Shown here piece by piece: positions 31,901 to 44,184 of a stretch of DNA of 64,000 nucleotides. The position numbers and the translations under genes were made by a program. Numbering within the stretch: position 1 is the stretch's first letter; every line of letters begins with the position of its first letter. This DNA is from Azolla caroliniana (taxonomy: Eukaryota > Polypodiophyta): NCBI GenBank assembly GCA_043228905.1, contig JBHGNT010000013.1:1550001-1614000 (forward strand), given 5' to 3'. The notes below the pieces were generated by a model, which searched no databases, was not told the DNA's origin, and saw only the letters and a program-made list of their open reading frames with translations.

Positions 31901-34900
31901 TAAGTATATTGTAACTTGCCCACAGAATATTCTTTTACTCACTTGAATATTCAATCCTATTACCCTACTTCCCTCTTTCCGAAATACATTTTGTGCTACT
32001 CATTTACAATTTCGTACATTGACACCTTATCGACCCATATGGTCGGGTTGCACAATAGCTACTCCTCATTTGGGGCGATATCACAAAATGTGCACACTAA
32101 AGAGTACATGTGGGGATAAATTGACAACTTGGGGTTGATCATTGATTATATCTAACAAAAACGACTATTTTTTGTAATTGATAAGACATTCTAATTGTCA
32201 CATGATCATTTTCCATTTGATAGGTTGTGTATACCAACAACAAGCCAAGCTCATGCATTCCTATATTATATTAGTTGCGTGTTATATATTATCCTTGATA
32301 TTAAATATTTCTTGTATACGATATTAAATATTTCTTGCATCAGTTTTTGTTGATAATTAAGAAATTACAGTGAAACTTATCATTATTTGAGAAGATCTTG
32401 TGGTTACAGTGTTGATTCTGGAACTTTGGAAATCTAACATCTATTATGTTTGTTCTTCGGCAGTCAGGGCCTTGCGAGATCACAACACGATGGACAATGA
32501 CAATGAAGTTTGCACTTCTGCCTTGGAAACCTGAGCTTATTTTTACAGGGTTGTCTATAATGGGCATCAACCCCGATACTGGGAAGTTTATTAGTCATGT
32601 GGTATGATAAACTCGTTGCTGCCTTCATCATTATGAAAATAGTTGCTTATCACATAACTGCATTTAGATGAAATGGTTCATGTGCTCCTCATGTTTCTAT
32701 TACATTGTGGTCTTCACATTATTTACGGGGTTGTCTATAATGGGCATCAACCCCGATACTGGGAAGTTTATTAGTCATGTGGTATGCTAAACTCATTGCT
32801 GCCTTCACCATTATGAAAATAGTTGCTTCTCACATAACTGCATTTACATGAAATGGTTCATGTGCTCATGTTTCTATAACATTGTGGTCTTCACATTATT
32901 TATGCTGTATATTTGTGTTTGGAATGAATTGAATAAACGTTAGAAACAATAATCTATATGACAATTATTAACAAAATGTTATAGGGAACTTATTCTCCCT
33001 TTACCCTATACATACATTAAATTCAATTTAGGAAGGGGGAATCATCTTCTATAGTATATAGATTGATTCCTCTGTTATCATCCTGCAATTCTCAAGATGC
33101 TTGACAGTCTTTTTACAGAGCTGGAATTGATTTCATCTGTTAAAGAGCTATATAGTACAATCGGTCCAGTCATAACAATCTAACGCAATAGGCATATGTG
33201 ATTCTCAGACTGGTTTTATTCAGAACCAATGCATCTTGGACCAATCATAATTCATTCCTCACACCTACATTCATTCTCCTTAATAATTTTGAAAAACCTT
33301 ATGATAGATTGCATTGGCAGTTTTTCCAGGGAACCATGCAGGCAATGGATCTTGTCTAACTGTTGGATAACAAGGGTTTTTGGTTATATTGTTCTTCTGG
33401 TACTTCAGTATTGATCGCTCTTAATTGTTTCTATTCTTTTCTGGGGCTTTATCTGGCTTCTAACATGACCAGCTTCCCCATTTCAGGCCGTGGATTTGCC
33501 TGATCAGGTTGATTCTCTGATCAGGATGACACTTTCTCTTTTAACATTCTGGAGAGGTTTTTGATGTTTTAAAATCATCTGGCATCAATATTGGAGATAT
33601 GGCAAATTGGCACAAGCGTTATGGCTTGTTCGTTATGCCGTGACCTCATTGAGGGATGTTTGGACTGTTTCCCTTGATCAATTAGCCACTAATTCGTGCC
33701 TCTATCCTGGCTTTCACATTAATATTCAGTTGCCCCAAAAGCAGAAGTTAGATCCTCTGTTTACTTCCATACATTGAAAGTTTTATCATGGTCAGGTGTC
33801 GACTTATTCGTATACTGCTTGCATGGTAACTTTATTGCAGTTAAATTGTTAGTCTGAACTAATTAGAGGCTAGTAATTATTAGTCACAACACACCCATGG
33901 TCAGGTGGTTCAGCGTACAGTGAGTTTGCCTTTCATAGAGGTCTCATTGAATCATAAAACTTGGCTCTTCATCCATTAAAATATACGTGTCATTGCCGGA
34001 CAATCAGTTGGACAAGTATTTATTTTTTCAACTAAATTTCAATCAATGACCTCCATCTATAATAGATTAGATACCAATAATAGGTTCAATCATTAAACTC
34101 TATTTATAATAGGTGAATATCATTGATAGATTGATATCATTTTAAATAATTTTGCTGAGATATCCTACTAAAGGTTGTGTACATGTGTATTATTGCTAAT
34201 TAATCAGAGTACTCATTTTTCTATTAACAATTGTGCATCAGCTTTGTGCTATAAGAAACAAAATTGAATCATATTTCAAGGCAATTTATTTAGGTTTTGG
34301 TTGATGTCTCTTTTGAACTAGGACCTTTGGGACTCTATTAAAAATAACGAGTATCTTTCCACCGAGGCAATTTTGGATCTTCTGAAGCAAGTGAGTATAA
34401 GTACAGTATACATACATTTGATGCATTCATATAGTGTTGCAGAATGTTAATCAAAATTTATCAATTGTGGTTATTCATGAATTAAGTTAGTTTGTTAATT
34501 ATAAACCATGGGACGGATAAGTGAGCGTGAGCAGGGAAGAATGCAACTTACATCAGTTACAGATGAATTTATCTGATACTTTATCCTTGTATTATCCTGC
34601 ATAGCTATAAACCTCATCCTTCAATCTCAGATATGCATTGGCATATCTGGAATTCCTTTAAATAAATTAGAATGTCTGTGTGTACCGTAACGCTAATGTA
34701 TCACCCACAAGGTTATCTATGGTCAAATTTCTTGAAGCTTTTATTAATTTCTGTGAAAGAATCCAAATTCAGTTATTTACCTCCATTGTTCATCTTGCTG
34801 GAATTTATATATATGGGTTAATAAATTTTATTGTTAATAGTATTATCTTCTGCAACAGTTGCAGTGTATATAGACAAAAGAATATATTCTTGACTAGAAT

Positions 34901-37900
34901 ATGAGATCAATTTCCATTTTTTGGATCATTAGTGAATTTTACATGCTCACATGCCAATTCCACAGCAAGAAAAAGTGGGGAAAGGAAAAACGAGGAAAAG
35001 GAAGTCTTATAGTTTACTGCCTGTGGACAAGGATAAACATGCATGTTTCTTAGAGGGAATGATAAAATGACTTCAGTAGCATTATCTGCAGGTGATAGTA
35101 GCAGAGAGACATGTTTTTGTATCAATAAAGCTGGTGGGCTTTTGACAATGTTTGAAAGCTTTCTCTGTTTTGTTTGAAGCGAAATAGTGTAAGGATAGGC
35201 CGCCAAATTTTCAGATTGAGCTCCACATTTCTTTGCTACTCATAAGCTTTGTTTTCCGTTTCTCCCTTTTGGCACTACAGAATGCATTCTCAGAGTCTTT
35301 TACACAAAAGGTTAAACATTTTCCGAAATTGGATGGCTATTACCATTCTAAAATCAGTTGTTGTATTCTCATGCTAAAATCTTCTTGACAAAGTGAAATT
35401 TGCTAAGTTACATGAATCATGATGCCATGCAAATGCAGACGAGTGCAAAAGTACTGGTTTCCAGTTACAAAGGACACTGGATAATACCATAGACTCTGAG
35501 TTCGTCATTGATTTTTGTTTGTTGTTCATAAATACAATTTCATGGTTTGATACAATAATAGGTGTAACTTCAAAGATGCTGACCCCTGGCCTTTGGTCTT
35601 AATCATTATATCTATCTCAGTCTGGTACTAATAACAAGATCATTTGGTCTAGTTTTGAGTTGAGTGCACAAATTCATTAAATTATTCACATGCTTTGAAT
35701 AGGAAACGTATGAAGTGCAGGGAAAATAATTTCATGGAGTTAGATTCAGATTAAGATAGATATAGTGAGAATAATCATTTTGAAACTTCAATCTGCCACA
35801 AAAATAACTTTGCTATTAAGATTCCAATTCTTCTCCAGTGTTCTCTACAATATGTGACATGGATGCTTGGCCCTCTTCCCGACTTTGAATTCCTAGTGAC
35901 TAGATTTTGACCCGCAGATCAACACTGAATGCTAGTTATTAAGGAAACCTGATAATATATTTTTGTATCATAATATCTGACACAGTGATGTTTCTCATCA
36001 AACATTTTGGTCATTTTTTGTATCATCATATCTGACACTGTGATGTTCCTAGTGACTAGATTTTGACTTGCAGATCAACACTGAATGCTAGTTATTAAGG
36101 AAACCTGTTAATATATTTTTGTATCATAATATCTGACACACTGATGTTTCTCATCAAACATTTTGGTCATTTTGCAAATCTTGTCTCTAGGGTGTACCAA
36201 TTAATTATTAAGCTTGTGTCCACTAAATTATTGGGAGCAATTATTCTATAATGTATTATTTTTTAATGACTTCTGGATTGCTACATAATTGAGATATAGA
36301 TGGTAAAATCAAGATTCTTACATGTTAAGTCATCTTATGAGATTCTGTCTTTATATTCTCCAATTATTAGTGTCATAAGAGGATTTAGCAAATATTTTAC
36401 TTAGGATGATGCTGTCAATATTTATTTCATATGCAATCTTCATGATATGCTATATTTTTACTATTGTATATGAACTTTAAAATAATAATATATTCGTTTA
36501 TGTAGTTAAGGTACTACAAGACACCTGATATAGAAACACCGAAGTATCAAGTTTTGAAAAGAATGAGCGCATATGAGGTAAGTAGCTTCTATTTGTTAAT
36601 TGTTCTTTAAAATTTTGGTTGCAGTTTTATTCTAATAATTGTTTCTTTTACTACATAGATTCGTAAATATGATCCTTTCATTGTTGTTGAAGCACAAGGA
36701 GATCGTCTTGCTGGAAATAAAGGTTTCAAGGACGTTACAGAGTGAGCCCACATCTATATTGAAATGTACAATGATGGAGAGAAATGAAATGAAATGTTGC
36801 GCGTAAAGTAAATGGCAGCCTGTTCTACATTGTTACTACAATATTGTGATCAAAGTACAATGTTGTAGGGTCCCTGGTACAGGTTGAGCTATAATGCTGG
36901 GAAGTGGACATATGATGCACAAAATAGATCTGGGAAAGGTAAAACCTGAGTGAGATTGGCCCTATTGCATCAATGTCGATAATAATCTGCCGGGGACAAC
37001 GATACCATGTTTAAAAACACCAGCTGAAGTGATTGGTCAAGTAATATCCCCTCCATAAGGTTCTTCTGGCTGTTGTGTTTGCTCTGAGGTCTCTTTGTGT
37101 GTTCAATCTGTAGAAGTTCCACTACTTTTCTTTGTACAGCCCTCTATATGTTGGCCTTTCTACTAATCAGAAAATACTCTAAACCTGTGGATCTCTTGTA
37201 AAAAGAGTGCCAAGCATCTTTGATCATAGAAATCCATGATGTGGGAAATGGTACGAATCCCTTTCTAAAAACACACAGGAGGTACAGTATAACTCTTATG
37301 CATGCCTGTGTCAATCTTACTTGATGTCATGAGGTTTGAACCATTCCAATGGTTTATCCTAATCCATGAGACTTCAGGATATCAATACATCCAAGGCATC
37401 ATATAAACTCGTCCTCAGTAATGAGGAAAAGATGGTCTCTATATAAGATCATCTTTATCCCCAACTTATGTGGAGGCTCCATGGATGTGCTCCTTCTCCG
37501 GGTCTCTAGCTGAATGAGATCTTGCCTGATGAGTTCTCTGAGTGAGTGGAGTGAGAGATAATGCACAAAGGATTACTGCCCTACAACATTGTAGCTGCTC
37601 ACAGTTATCATGTTCATTTCATCTTAAAATAGGGGTAGCTGGAGTAGCACTTGTTCTTTACAGTTTTTCGTAGCTTCTTGACCCATACTGGGAATCTGGT
37701 TTACCAATTGTACCATGGCATTCAAATTGAATGGTTTTAACTTCAACCAATCTGTGATTGACAGCCAATTTTGATTTATTAATGTGCGGGCTGATATTGT
37801 AAACCGTCCTAATTCATGCTTGATTCATTGGGAACATCTATATTGATTCTTACTTCTTCATCCCGATGTCAAAATCATTTATCTTATCTTATCCCATGTG

Positions 37901-38794
37901 TTACGGATGGACACTGATGGTGGTAAGAGCTTCCACTATTATGAGCGTTGCAGCCATGCTTGATCTGAGAATCTCATTAAGCACTGAGTACGCTCTCTAC
38001 AATATCTAAGGATAAGGCCTTTTTAAGTTAGTGTGGTATCTTGTGTTCATCTTAGGTTTTGTCCAAATTAATTTTGGCAGCAGCTTTTTTTATTAGCAGT
38101 GCAGTATCTTTGCTACTTTGTCATTAGTGCTCGTACCTTGATGCTTTGCCCCTTTGTACTTTTATTATTGTACATAATATATTACATTTTACATAAAATG
38201 CTATATAGATGATTTTGGTAAATATACAGTTACATATTTGGCAATAACTCTAACGGAGAAAGGATACCAATGACGACACCAGTGATTACAAGTACTCCAT
38301 CTGAGACTACGACAGATGTTAATATACAGATTGTGCTTCCAGTTCAGTATAACCTGTCAAGGTGAGATATTCATTTTTGTCATTCGTTGAACCTATGAGG
38401 ATCATGAAGATATCTTGCGTTTTCTGAACATAAGTAGAAGGTTTGCAGCCTTCCTACTCCACTTATTGATGCTGTAAAGCTGCGAGAAGTACCACCAAGT
38501 TTCATGGCAGCTTTAAAATTTAGTGGTGAAACAACTGAAGAGATTGCAAAGGAGAAGGAACAAGAACTTCGCTCATCTCTAATTGCTGATGGGCTGAAGC
38601 CAAAACCTGGATTCATGCTAGCACGCTACAATGATCCAGGAAGAACGCAGAGTTTTATAAGGGTGAGTAGAATTTGGTGTTTAAGTTCTCATTGTCACGT
38701 TACGTTTTAGTAGAGATCTACTCATTAATAATTCTTTTGTTTCTTCCAGAGGAATGAGGTATTGATCTGTATTGATAACTTTACGATGGAATAA
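28916..38794 (+). CDS. HBP5: HBP5-like plastid SOUL haem-binding protein with DUF2358 domain, 8 exons
   Basis: Exons: 28916-29359, 32464-32601, 34322-34390, 36506-36577, 36659-36741, 38230-38361, 38449-38662 and 38750-38794. All introns are GT-AG and phases join without a stop, giving 398 aa. Residues 1-63 are rich in Ser/Ala/Arg like a chloroplast transit peptide. Residues ~81-215 are DUF2358 ([19 protein letters not shown]; then [18 protein letters not shown]). Residues ~228-395 are the SOUL domain ([29 protein letters not shown] at 281-289, [19 protein letters not shown]). This matches the domain order and roughly the length of Arabidopsis At5g20140. SOUL proteins bind haem or related tetrapyrroles; this one is probably stromal. 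The ATG follows an (ATT)n tract and is the first of the frame. Introns 1-3 and 5 are large and hold retroelement relics and tandem duplications. The coding sequence looks intact. Confidence 0.92.
30060..31700 (+). pseudogene. Decayed Ty1/copia relic in intron 1, partly inverted
   Basis: Plus-strand pieces: an integrase end ([35 protein letters not shown], near 30,100-30,270) and RNase H ([46 protein letters not shown], 31,214-31,507). Between them a minus-strand piece (30,576-30,382) encodes the RT start ([29 protein letters not shown]). Frames are broken throughout. An inversion of the middle segment is the simplest reading. Confidence 0.7.
32551..32903 (+). repeat. 180-bp tandem duplication covering the end of exon 2 and its splice donor
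   Basis: The unit TTGTCTATAATGGGCATCAA... starts at 32551 and again at 32731. The second copy repeats the last 17 codons of exon 2, the donor (GTATGC against GTATGA) and ~125 bp of intron, with a handful of substitutions and one small deletion. Copy one is the coding one because it is contiguous with the rest of exon 2. Confidence 0.9.
33140..33780 (+). pseudogene. Decayed L1-type LINE reverse transcriptase relic in intron 2
   Basis: Short plus-strand segments resemble plant L1 [15 protein letters not shown] near 33,210, [14 protein letters not shown] near 33,290 and a later degenerate DDT-type patch near 33,520. Stops and frame changes lie between them. This is a very old fragment. Confidence 0.5.
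35891..36180 (+). repeat. 156-bp tandem duplication in intron 3
   Basis: TCCTAGTGACTAGATTTTGA starts at 35891 and again at 36047. The two copies share the 'aacactgaatgctagttatt' and 'tgatgtttctcatcaaac' blocks with few changes. The second copy loses similarity at about 36178. Confidence 0.85.
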
Positions 38795-41763
38795 ACAACC
38801 TCACATGATGGTTTTACTTGGAGAAATATATGGCTGCTCTCAAAATCTTGGATCTTCCTTGTACAATTCTTATGTAAACTGTAGGTGGTAGTTTATGCTT
38901 CCATGTATATAAACAAGGATCTGCGACTAGTAGTTGCAACACTTTGTATTAATAGCCCAAATTTACTTCAAACAATTCTTTGATATATCAATATCACGGC
39001 ATGATTAACCAACTTGAGGGAAATTTCCAAAGAATTGAAAAATTGTATCTATGTGCTAGCCATGTATATAAACAAGGATCTGCGACTAGTAGTTGCAACA
39101 CTTTGTATTAATAGCCCAAATTTACTTCAAACAATTCTTTGATATATCAATATCACGGCATGATTAACCAACTTGAGGGAAATTTCCAAAGAATTGAAAA
39201 ATTGTATCTATGTGCTAGTTTAATTCTTTTCTTTACTTTTTCAATTGTGTTGATTATATATATAGTCTTGCCTAATGCATGGTAGTTGCAGCCTAATATG
39301 TTTGTTTCCCAGGCAACCAATATATAAACCCACTTTCATTTGTGAAGTTGGATTAGAAGCTTGAGGCATAGATTTGTTCTTTGAATGACCTCACTAACTT
39401 GAAGGGTCTAGCCCAAACTTTAAATGAGAAGTTTTAGGTTGCCAATTTTTATGGTACAGCATGTGTATGAGTCTAAAAATAAGTACTGTACGATAAGATG
39501 AATGCAGTTTGAAATTTCCACAATGGGCTAGGATTTAGGAAGTAGATGTTAGCAATATGTCCAAAGTAGAAGTTAATTAGGAAGTAGATGTTAACAGGCA
39601 AAAATCCTAGAATGCTTTGTATCTTCAGCTATAAATGGCAGATGTTAATACCAAGTTCCAACACTCATCATATTTACAGGATAGGAGAGAAAGAGGGTGA
39701 CAGCCAACTTTGAAGTTAATATAAGGGAAAAGAATCTGAAACAGCAGCAAAAAGTGTTACGAAAGTGAAGATTCTGAAAAGCATAGATTTGAGTGAATTT
39801 TTAAGATATTTTTACTTCTCCTTTCACGAGAGATAGTTGGAAGTCTAAATGTATAGATTATTTAAAGTGATGAGGTTTAAGGTTCTAGAGGAAAAAGTGT
39901 TGATACAACCCGTACAACTGCACCATACTTTGTAGTCATGCGGTGTACAAAACAACCCTACTTCAAGAACATCACCTTGTAACAAAAAAACTCTAGTGGC
40001 CAACTTTTCCAAGCCAAACTTTTGATCAGAACTACATCATATATAAAGAAATTGGCTTTCGAGCTATCTATGTTGAAGTCTTATTTGGAGAGCATTAATG
40101 TTTTTCTGGGACATAGCATCAATCTTTGACATTTTTGTATCAATATATAAAGAATTTCTCTTTGAAGATCTAGGTATTGACGTCTAATGCTCGATTTATC
40201 CATCAGCATACGAACTCTGTTTACAAAGGTTGATGAACAGTAGGTTGTCCAAAAGTGTCACCAATAACAAGGTAGAGCATACAGACCCTTACACACAAAA
40301 GTTCAAGACAATGACGATTGATTAGGCCCATCAGATGTACTGCTTATAAAGGAGGATTGACGACAAGTTATCTAGAAGTGTTCTCTGGCCTAACCACAAT
40401 ATAAAGTAAATAAAAATCTTGCAGTAGTAGAGTTGGAAGTTTTTCATCCTCAAAATGAAGGCACACATACGAGCATTGAGGGGGGGAGGTTTGAAGAAAG
40501 TGCATGTTTCAGTGAATTTGTCATTTTCCCATGATAGTTTCTGTTATTTTCATGGTGAGGTTAATAAATGAGCACACACCTAGGAGGTGTGCATTTTATC
40601 ATGGTGGTTTCTTTAAAACATTAAATGCTCTTAAAACAAATCCACATTCAAAACATCTATTTCTCCTTTGCTTCAAAGTGATTTTTAGTTTATTCAATGT
40701 GTTCTTTTTAAGGCTGTTATCATTCAATGCTTTCTTTTGCTTATTTAGATTTGTTCTCAAACAAAAATGGGAAGAAAGGGCTTCCCTAAGGTTTTATTCA
40801 AAAGATAAATGCTTGCAGTTGAATCTAGGGACTAAAAAAAATTTGCCCAAGTAAAAAACAAAAAAAAGCAGACTCCAAAACTTTTCACCCAAAGATTTTA
40901 CTATAGGTTCTGTAAATTTATAGAAGAGAGGCTGTAAGGGATGGTGGAATTTGTGTAGTATTGGATTAAAAACATACCGCTATGTATGCAGAAATACAGA
41001 ATCTCTTGATTTTAAACCCTTTTATCTAACCAGATTATGATTTTTCTTGAGGTTCATGTTAAGAATGGCTGTTGCCAGGGTGATTTACATTACATCATAC
41101 CACAAATTTGAGAGAAACCAAGTTCTCAATCCTTGCAATGGAATCAAGGATCTGTCCCTCCCATATATCACAATCGGTCTCCAGTAGAAAGATACCTCTA
41201 TCTCCAAAGTGCACTGAAATTGTGAAGAAAATTTGATGATTGAACTCTGCTTTGTGAAGTGTGAAAACCACACACAAACCCAAATTCCAAATACAAACAA
41301 AAGCATCAGTCATCCCACGTTATGGATTTAAGTAAAAGAAAATTCGTCTGCTGGAAATGCAAATGAAAAAGTAAAACATAAACAAGTAAATTGTACACAA
41401 AGAAGAAAAGGCTTATGTTTCTTCTTGATTTCCTTCTTCATGAAATGGAGCAGAATCAAAACTTGATGAGCTCTCCTCTCTCTTTCTTACTCTTGTCTAT
41501 CCTGCTTTTGTGTTTTCCAACAAAAAGGTGCACACGTAATGAACTGTAAAATAAAACTCTAGCATAATGCAGAGATTATACTTCCTAATGGATGGACAAA
41601 CACAACACACAGGGAGGAAAAAGGCAAATCCCATAGAAAAACTACCAATGTGAAATATAATAGAAATTTTTCTGTGCTCATTTAGATCAATGAATTGTTT
41701 TCCCAACAATTTTTACTCTTCTCCCAAATACAAGATTAATGAATCTGCCAATAAGTTCCCATA
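38795..41763. other. Intergenic region between HBP5-like and GATA genes
   Basis: AT-rich DNA between two convergent genes. Apart from the 159-bp duplication at 38901-39218 no coding region, RNA gene or mobile element is recognisable. The 107-codon frame at 40531 is low-complexity and unsupported. Confidence 0.6.
38901..39218 (+). repeat. 159-bp perfect tandem duplication in the 3' UTR/flank of the HBP5-like gene
   Basis: CCATGTATATAAACAAGGAT starts at 38901 and again at 39060. The two 159-bp copies look identical, so the event is recent. It starts about 107 bp after the stop codon, so it is likely to lie in the 3' UTR. Confidence 0.9.
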
Positions 41764-41935
41764 CATTTTCTGTATATTCAATCAATGCTTGGCCAGACAT
41801 AGTCTGCCTCAGTCCCCGACACAAGAAGCTTATCATGTCGTTGGGAGACAACACAAGCATTGCTCGAATCGGTGGCATTTTCTGTATATTCAATCAATGC
41901 TTGGCTACATATAGTCTGCCTCGGTCCTCAACCAA
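41764..41935 (-). repeat. 112-bp tandem duplication spanning the GATA stop codon
   Basis: CATTTTCTGTATATTCAATC occurs at 41764 and 41876. The unit includes the codons before the stop (the GRLYVAKH end) and the stop itself, so a second copy of the C-terminus (reading GRLCLAKH) lies in the 3' UTR. The copies have diverged moderately. Confidence 0.8.
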
Positions 41936-43833
41936 AGAATCTCGATTACTGAGCTTTTCATGCCGTTGAGAGACAAAGCTATCATTGCTTGAATTGATGA
42001 CAGGTTCACCTCTTTGCCGCCTCATCTCAAGGACTCGTCGATGCGAGTTCGAGTGCTCAGTTTCGTTAAAAGTAGGGCTAGATGCGGGTCTATATTCGGC
42101 ACAAAGGCGACCCGACTTATACCTTACACCACATGCATTACACAAGGTTTTCGGACCCAATGGACCTGCCCTCCATTGAGGAGTCTTCTGTGAGGCACAG
42201 TGAAGACATTTCCTAACTGAAGCACCATCCAACACCTTCAGCCTCTTGCTCTTGTTGGTGGTAGCAGTGTTGTTCATGGCTGATTTCTTTATTACTTTAC
42301 CACTACCATTCTTCTCAGCCCTTTTGGATTGTGAGTGGGATGGAAGGCGGTTCCTATTGATATGGTCATCATCTTCATTGATAGCATCCTCATTGATATG
42401 GTCACTATCAATGATTTCTTCTTCTTCTTCTTCTTCTTCTTCTTCATCATCATCACTATCCTCATCATAATAAGTGGTGGCAAAGGCAAACATGTCATTA
42501 TCCGTAGTGATTGTAGATGTGGTGGATGAGGTTTCCAGTATACTTTCAGAGGCTTCAGCTGAGAGTATCCTCGAATTCCAAAAGCAAACCGCAGCCCGAC
42601 ACCTTTTCGTCCGAGCTCGAGCCGGGATGGACGTCTCGGGGCTAAAACTTGTCGCCCTTTCCCTTGGATTCAAACTACCTTCTAGCACCGAGACAGGGCT
42701 AGTACTATGGAAAGTACCTCTACTTGTTTTTTCTTCTTCCTCCTCCTCTTGCTCCTCTTCTTCTTGTTCTTCTTCTTCACCCAATTCAACTTTAGAGGTT
42801 GTAACCCCTCTAATTGGGCCCTCTAATGCAGGCACAGTAGTAGAGGCAGGGGGGTGAGTGGTATCAACTGAAGAGAAAGATTCTTCCACAAAGTTGGAGA
42901 GCCACTCTAGCTCCGCCAATTCATCACACTGCAGAGGAACAAAGCACACATAAAGAGAAGGCATAACACTTAAAATAGAACTCAATTGTCTAGTCACTAA
43001 TATTATCTACATATCTCCTCTAAAAGTGAGTGATATATCACAAATTTGGGGAATATGGCCACTACATTCCCTCTTGAGTAATAATGCTGCTGCAACTGCA
43101 ATTACCATCACCAATTTGAGAAACAGGGCCACTATTTTCACTATCACTACTGCTGCTGCTGCTGCTACTACTGCTCCTAAACTTCTGTTTGGGAAGTAAT
43201 GAGAGATGTGGCAAATGCACATGAATGTATGTATGAATGTACATATGTACTTATGTGTTTGTGTATGTGTATGTGTATGTGTATGCATGTATGTATGAAT
43301 GTATGTATGTATGTATGGAGGAAGGGAAGGCATGAATGGTTTGATTCGCTTACCGGCACACAGATTTCATCCGAGTCAAAGACACTGAGAACTTGCTGCT
43401 GCTTCTCAGACGCAACAGGAGGTTCAAGAACAGCTTGGAGTGGAGCAGGAGCAGGAGTTGCAGTACTGGTCGGAGAAGTAGTAGTAGTGGTAGTAGTAGT
43501 GGAAGAAGAAGAAGAAGAAGAAGAAGAAGAAGGGGGTGTGGAGAAGGAGATGGGAGGCTCAGTGGTGGGTCCACCAATTTCGTCATTGCAGAAGTCAAGG
43601 AGGTCGTCAATGGCGAGGAAGTCAGGGTGGTCAAGCTCAGGGAGGGGGAAAGGCTTAGGAGCGGTGGCTATGGAGGAAGAGGAGGGAGAGGCAGGGCTGG
43701 TTATAGACAAGGGAAATGAAGAAGAAGAAGAAAGGTGGGCGGCAGCAGTGGTGGTGATTCTATGGAGGGGGAGAGGGAGAGAGATTAGGGTTGTTGCAGA
43801 ACGAGGAGGGTGAGGATGATGGGCAATGTCCAT
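41894..43833 (-). CDS. GATA-type zinc-finger transcription factor, subfamily A, 2 exons
   Basis: Exon 1 is 43833-43354 (160 codons) and exon 2 is 42928-41894 (344 codons plus stop). The 425-bp intron (42929-43353) is GT-AG in phase 0. The 504-aa protein carries [14 protein letters not shown] (~71-84), a Ser run, and [20 protein letters not shown] directly after the junction, as in many plant subfamily A GATA factors. Two Glu-rich runs follow (the second coded by a GAA repeat). The single finger is C-x2-C-x18-C-x2-C (Cys 401, 404, 423, 426; [20 protein letters not shown]). It binds GATA motifs in the nucleus and in plants often acts in light- or development-regulated transcription. Family members are usually 250-350 aa; acidic and serine expansions explain the extra length. 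An in-frame ATG at 43887 is a possible alternative start. Confidence 0.93.
42417..42446 (-). repeat. (GAA)n trinucleotide repeat coding a Glu run in the GATA gene
   Basis: TTC repeats on the plus strand code an uninterrupted acidic run (about ten Glu) after EDSDDD. It is a likely length polymorphism. Confidence 0.85.
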
Positions 43834-44067
43834 AGCCAGAGAGGCACAGAGCAAGGGGAGGGGGGAGAAAAGAGGAGGGATTATCAAAACACAGACAGGG
43901 AGAAAGGAAGGTTTTGGAAGAGGAATGGTGAGCCAGGAAGAAGAAGGAAGAAGAAGAAGAAGAAGGAAGGTACTAAAGATGGATAAAACTGCAAGCGAGA
44001 AATTTTACATTGGAGATATGGCTTTTTTTTCTGTGTCTTCTGTGTCTTTGTCTGTGTCTATGTGTGC

Positions 44068-44099
<32 letters not shown>

Positions 44100-44132
44100 G
44101 ATCAATGGTGGTGATGATGAAGACAAACACTC

Positions 44133-44184
<52 letters not shown>

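Noticed and set aside
40531-40854. 107-codon ORF as a gene
   Set aside because: Phe/Leu-rich translation of AT-rich intergenic DNA, with no domain or splice context.
42996-43333. Continuation of GATA exon 1 through the (CATA)n-type repeat ([10 protein letters not shown] frames)
   Set aside because: This is intron sequence. The donor at 43353 and acceptor at 42929 join VP to [13 protein letters not shown], the pattern expected for plant GATA factors.
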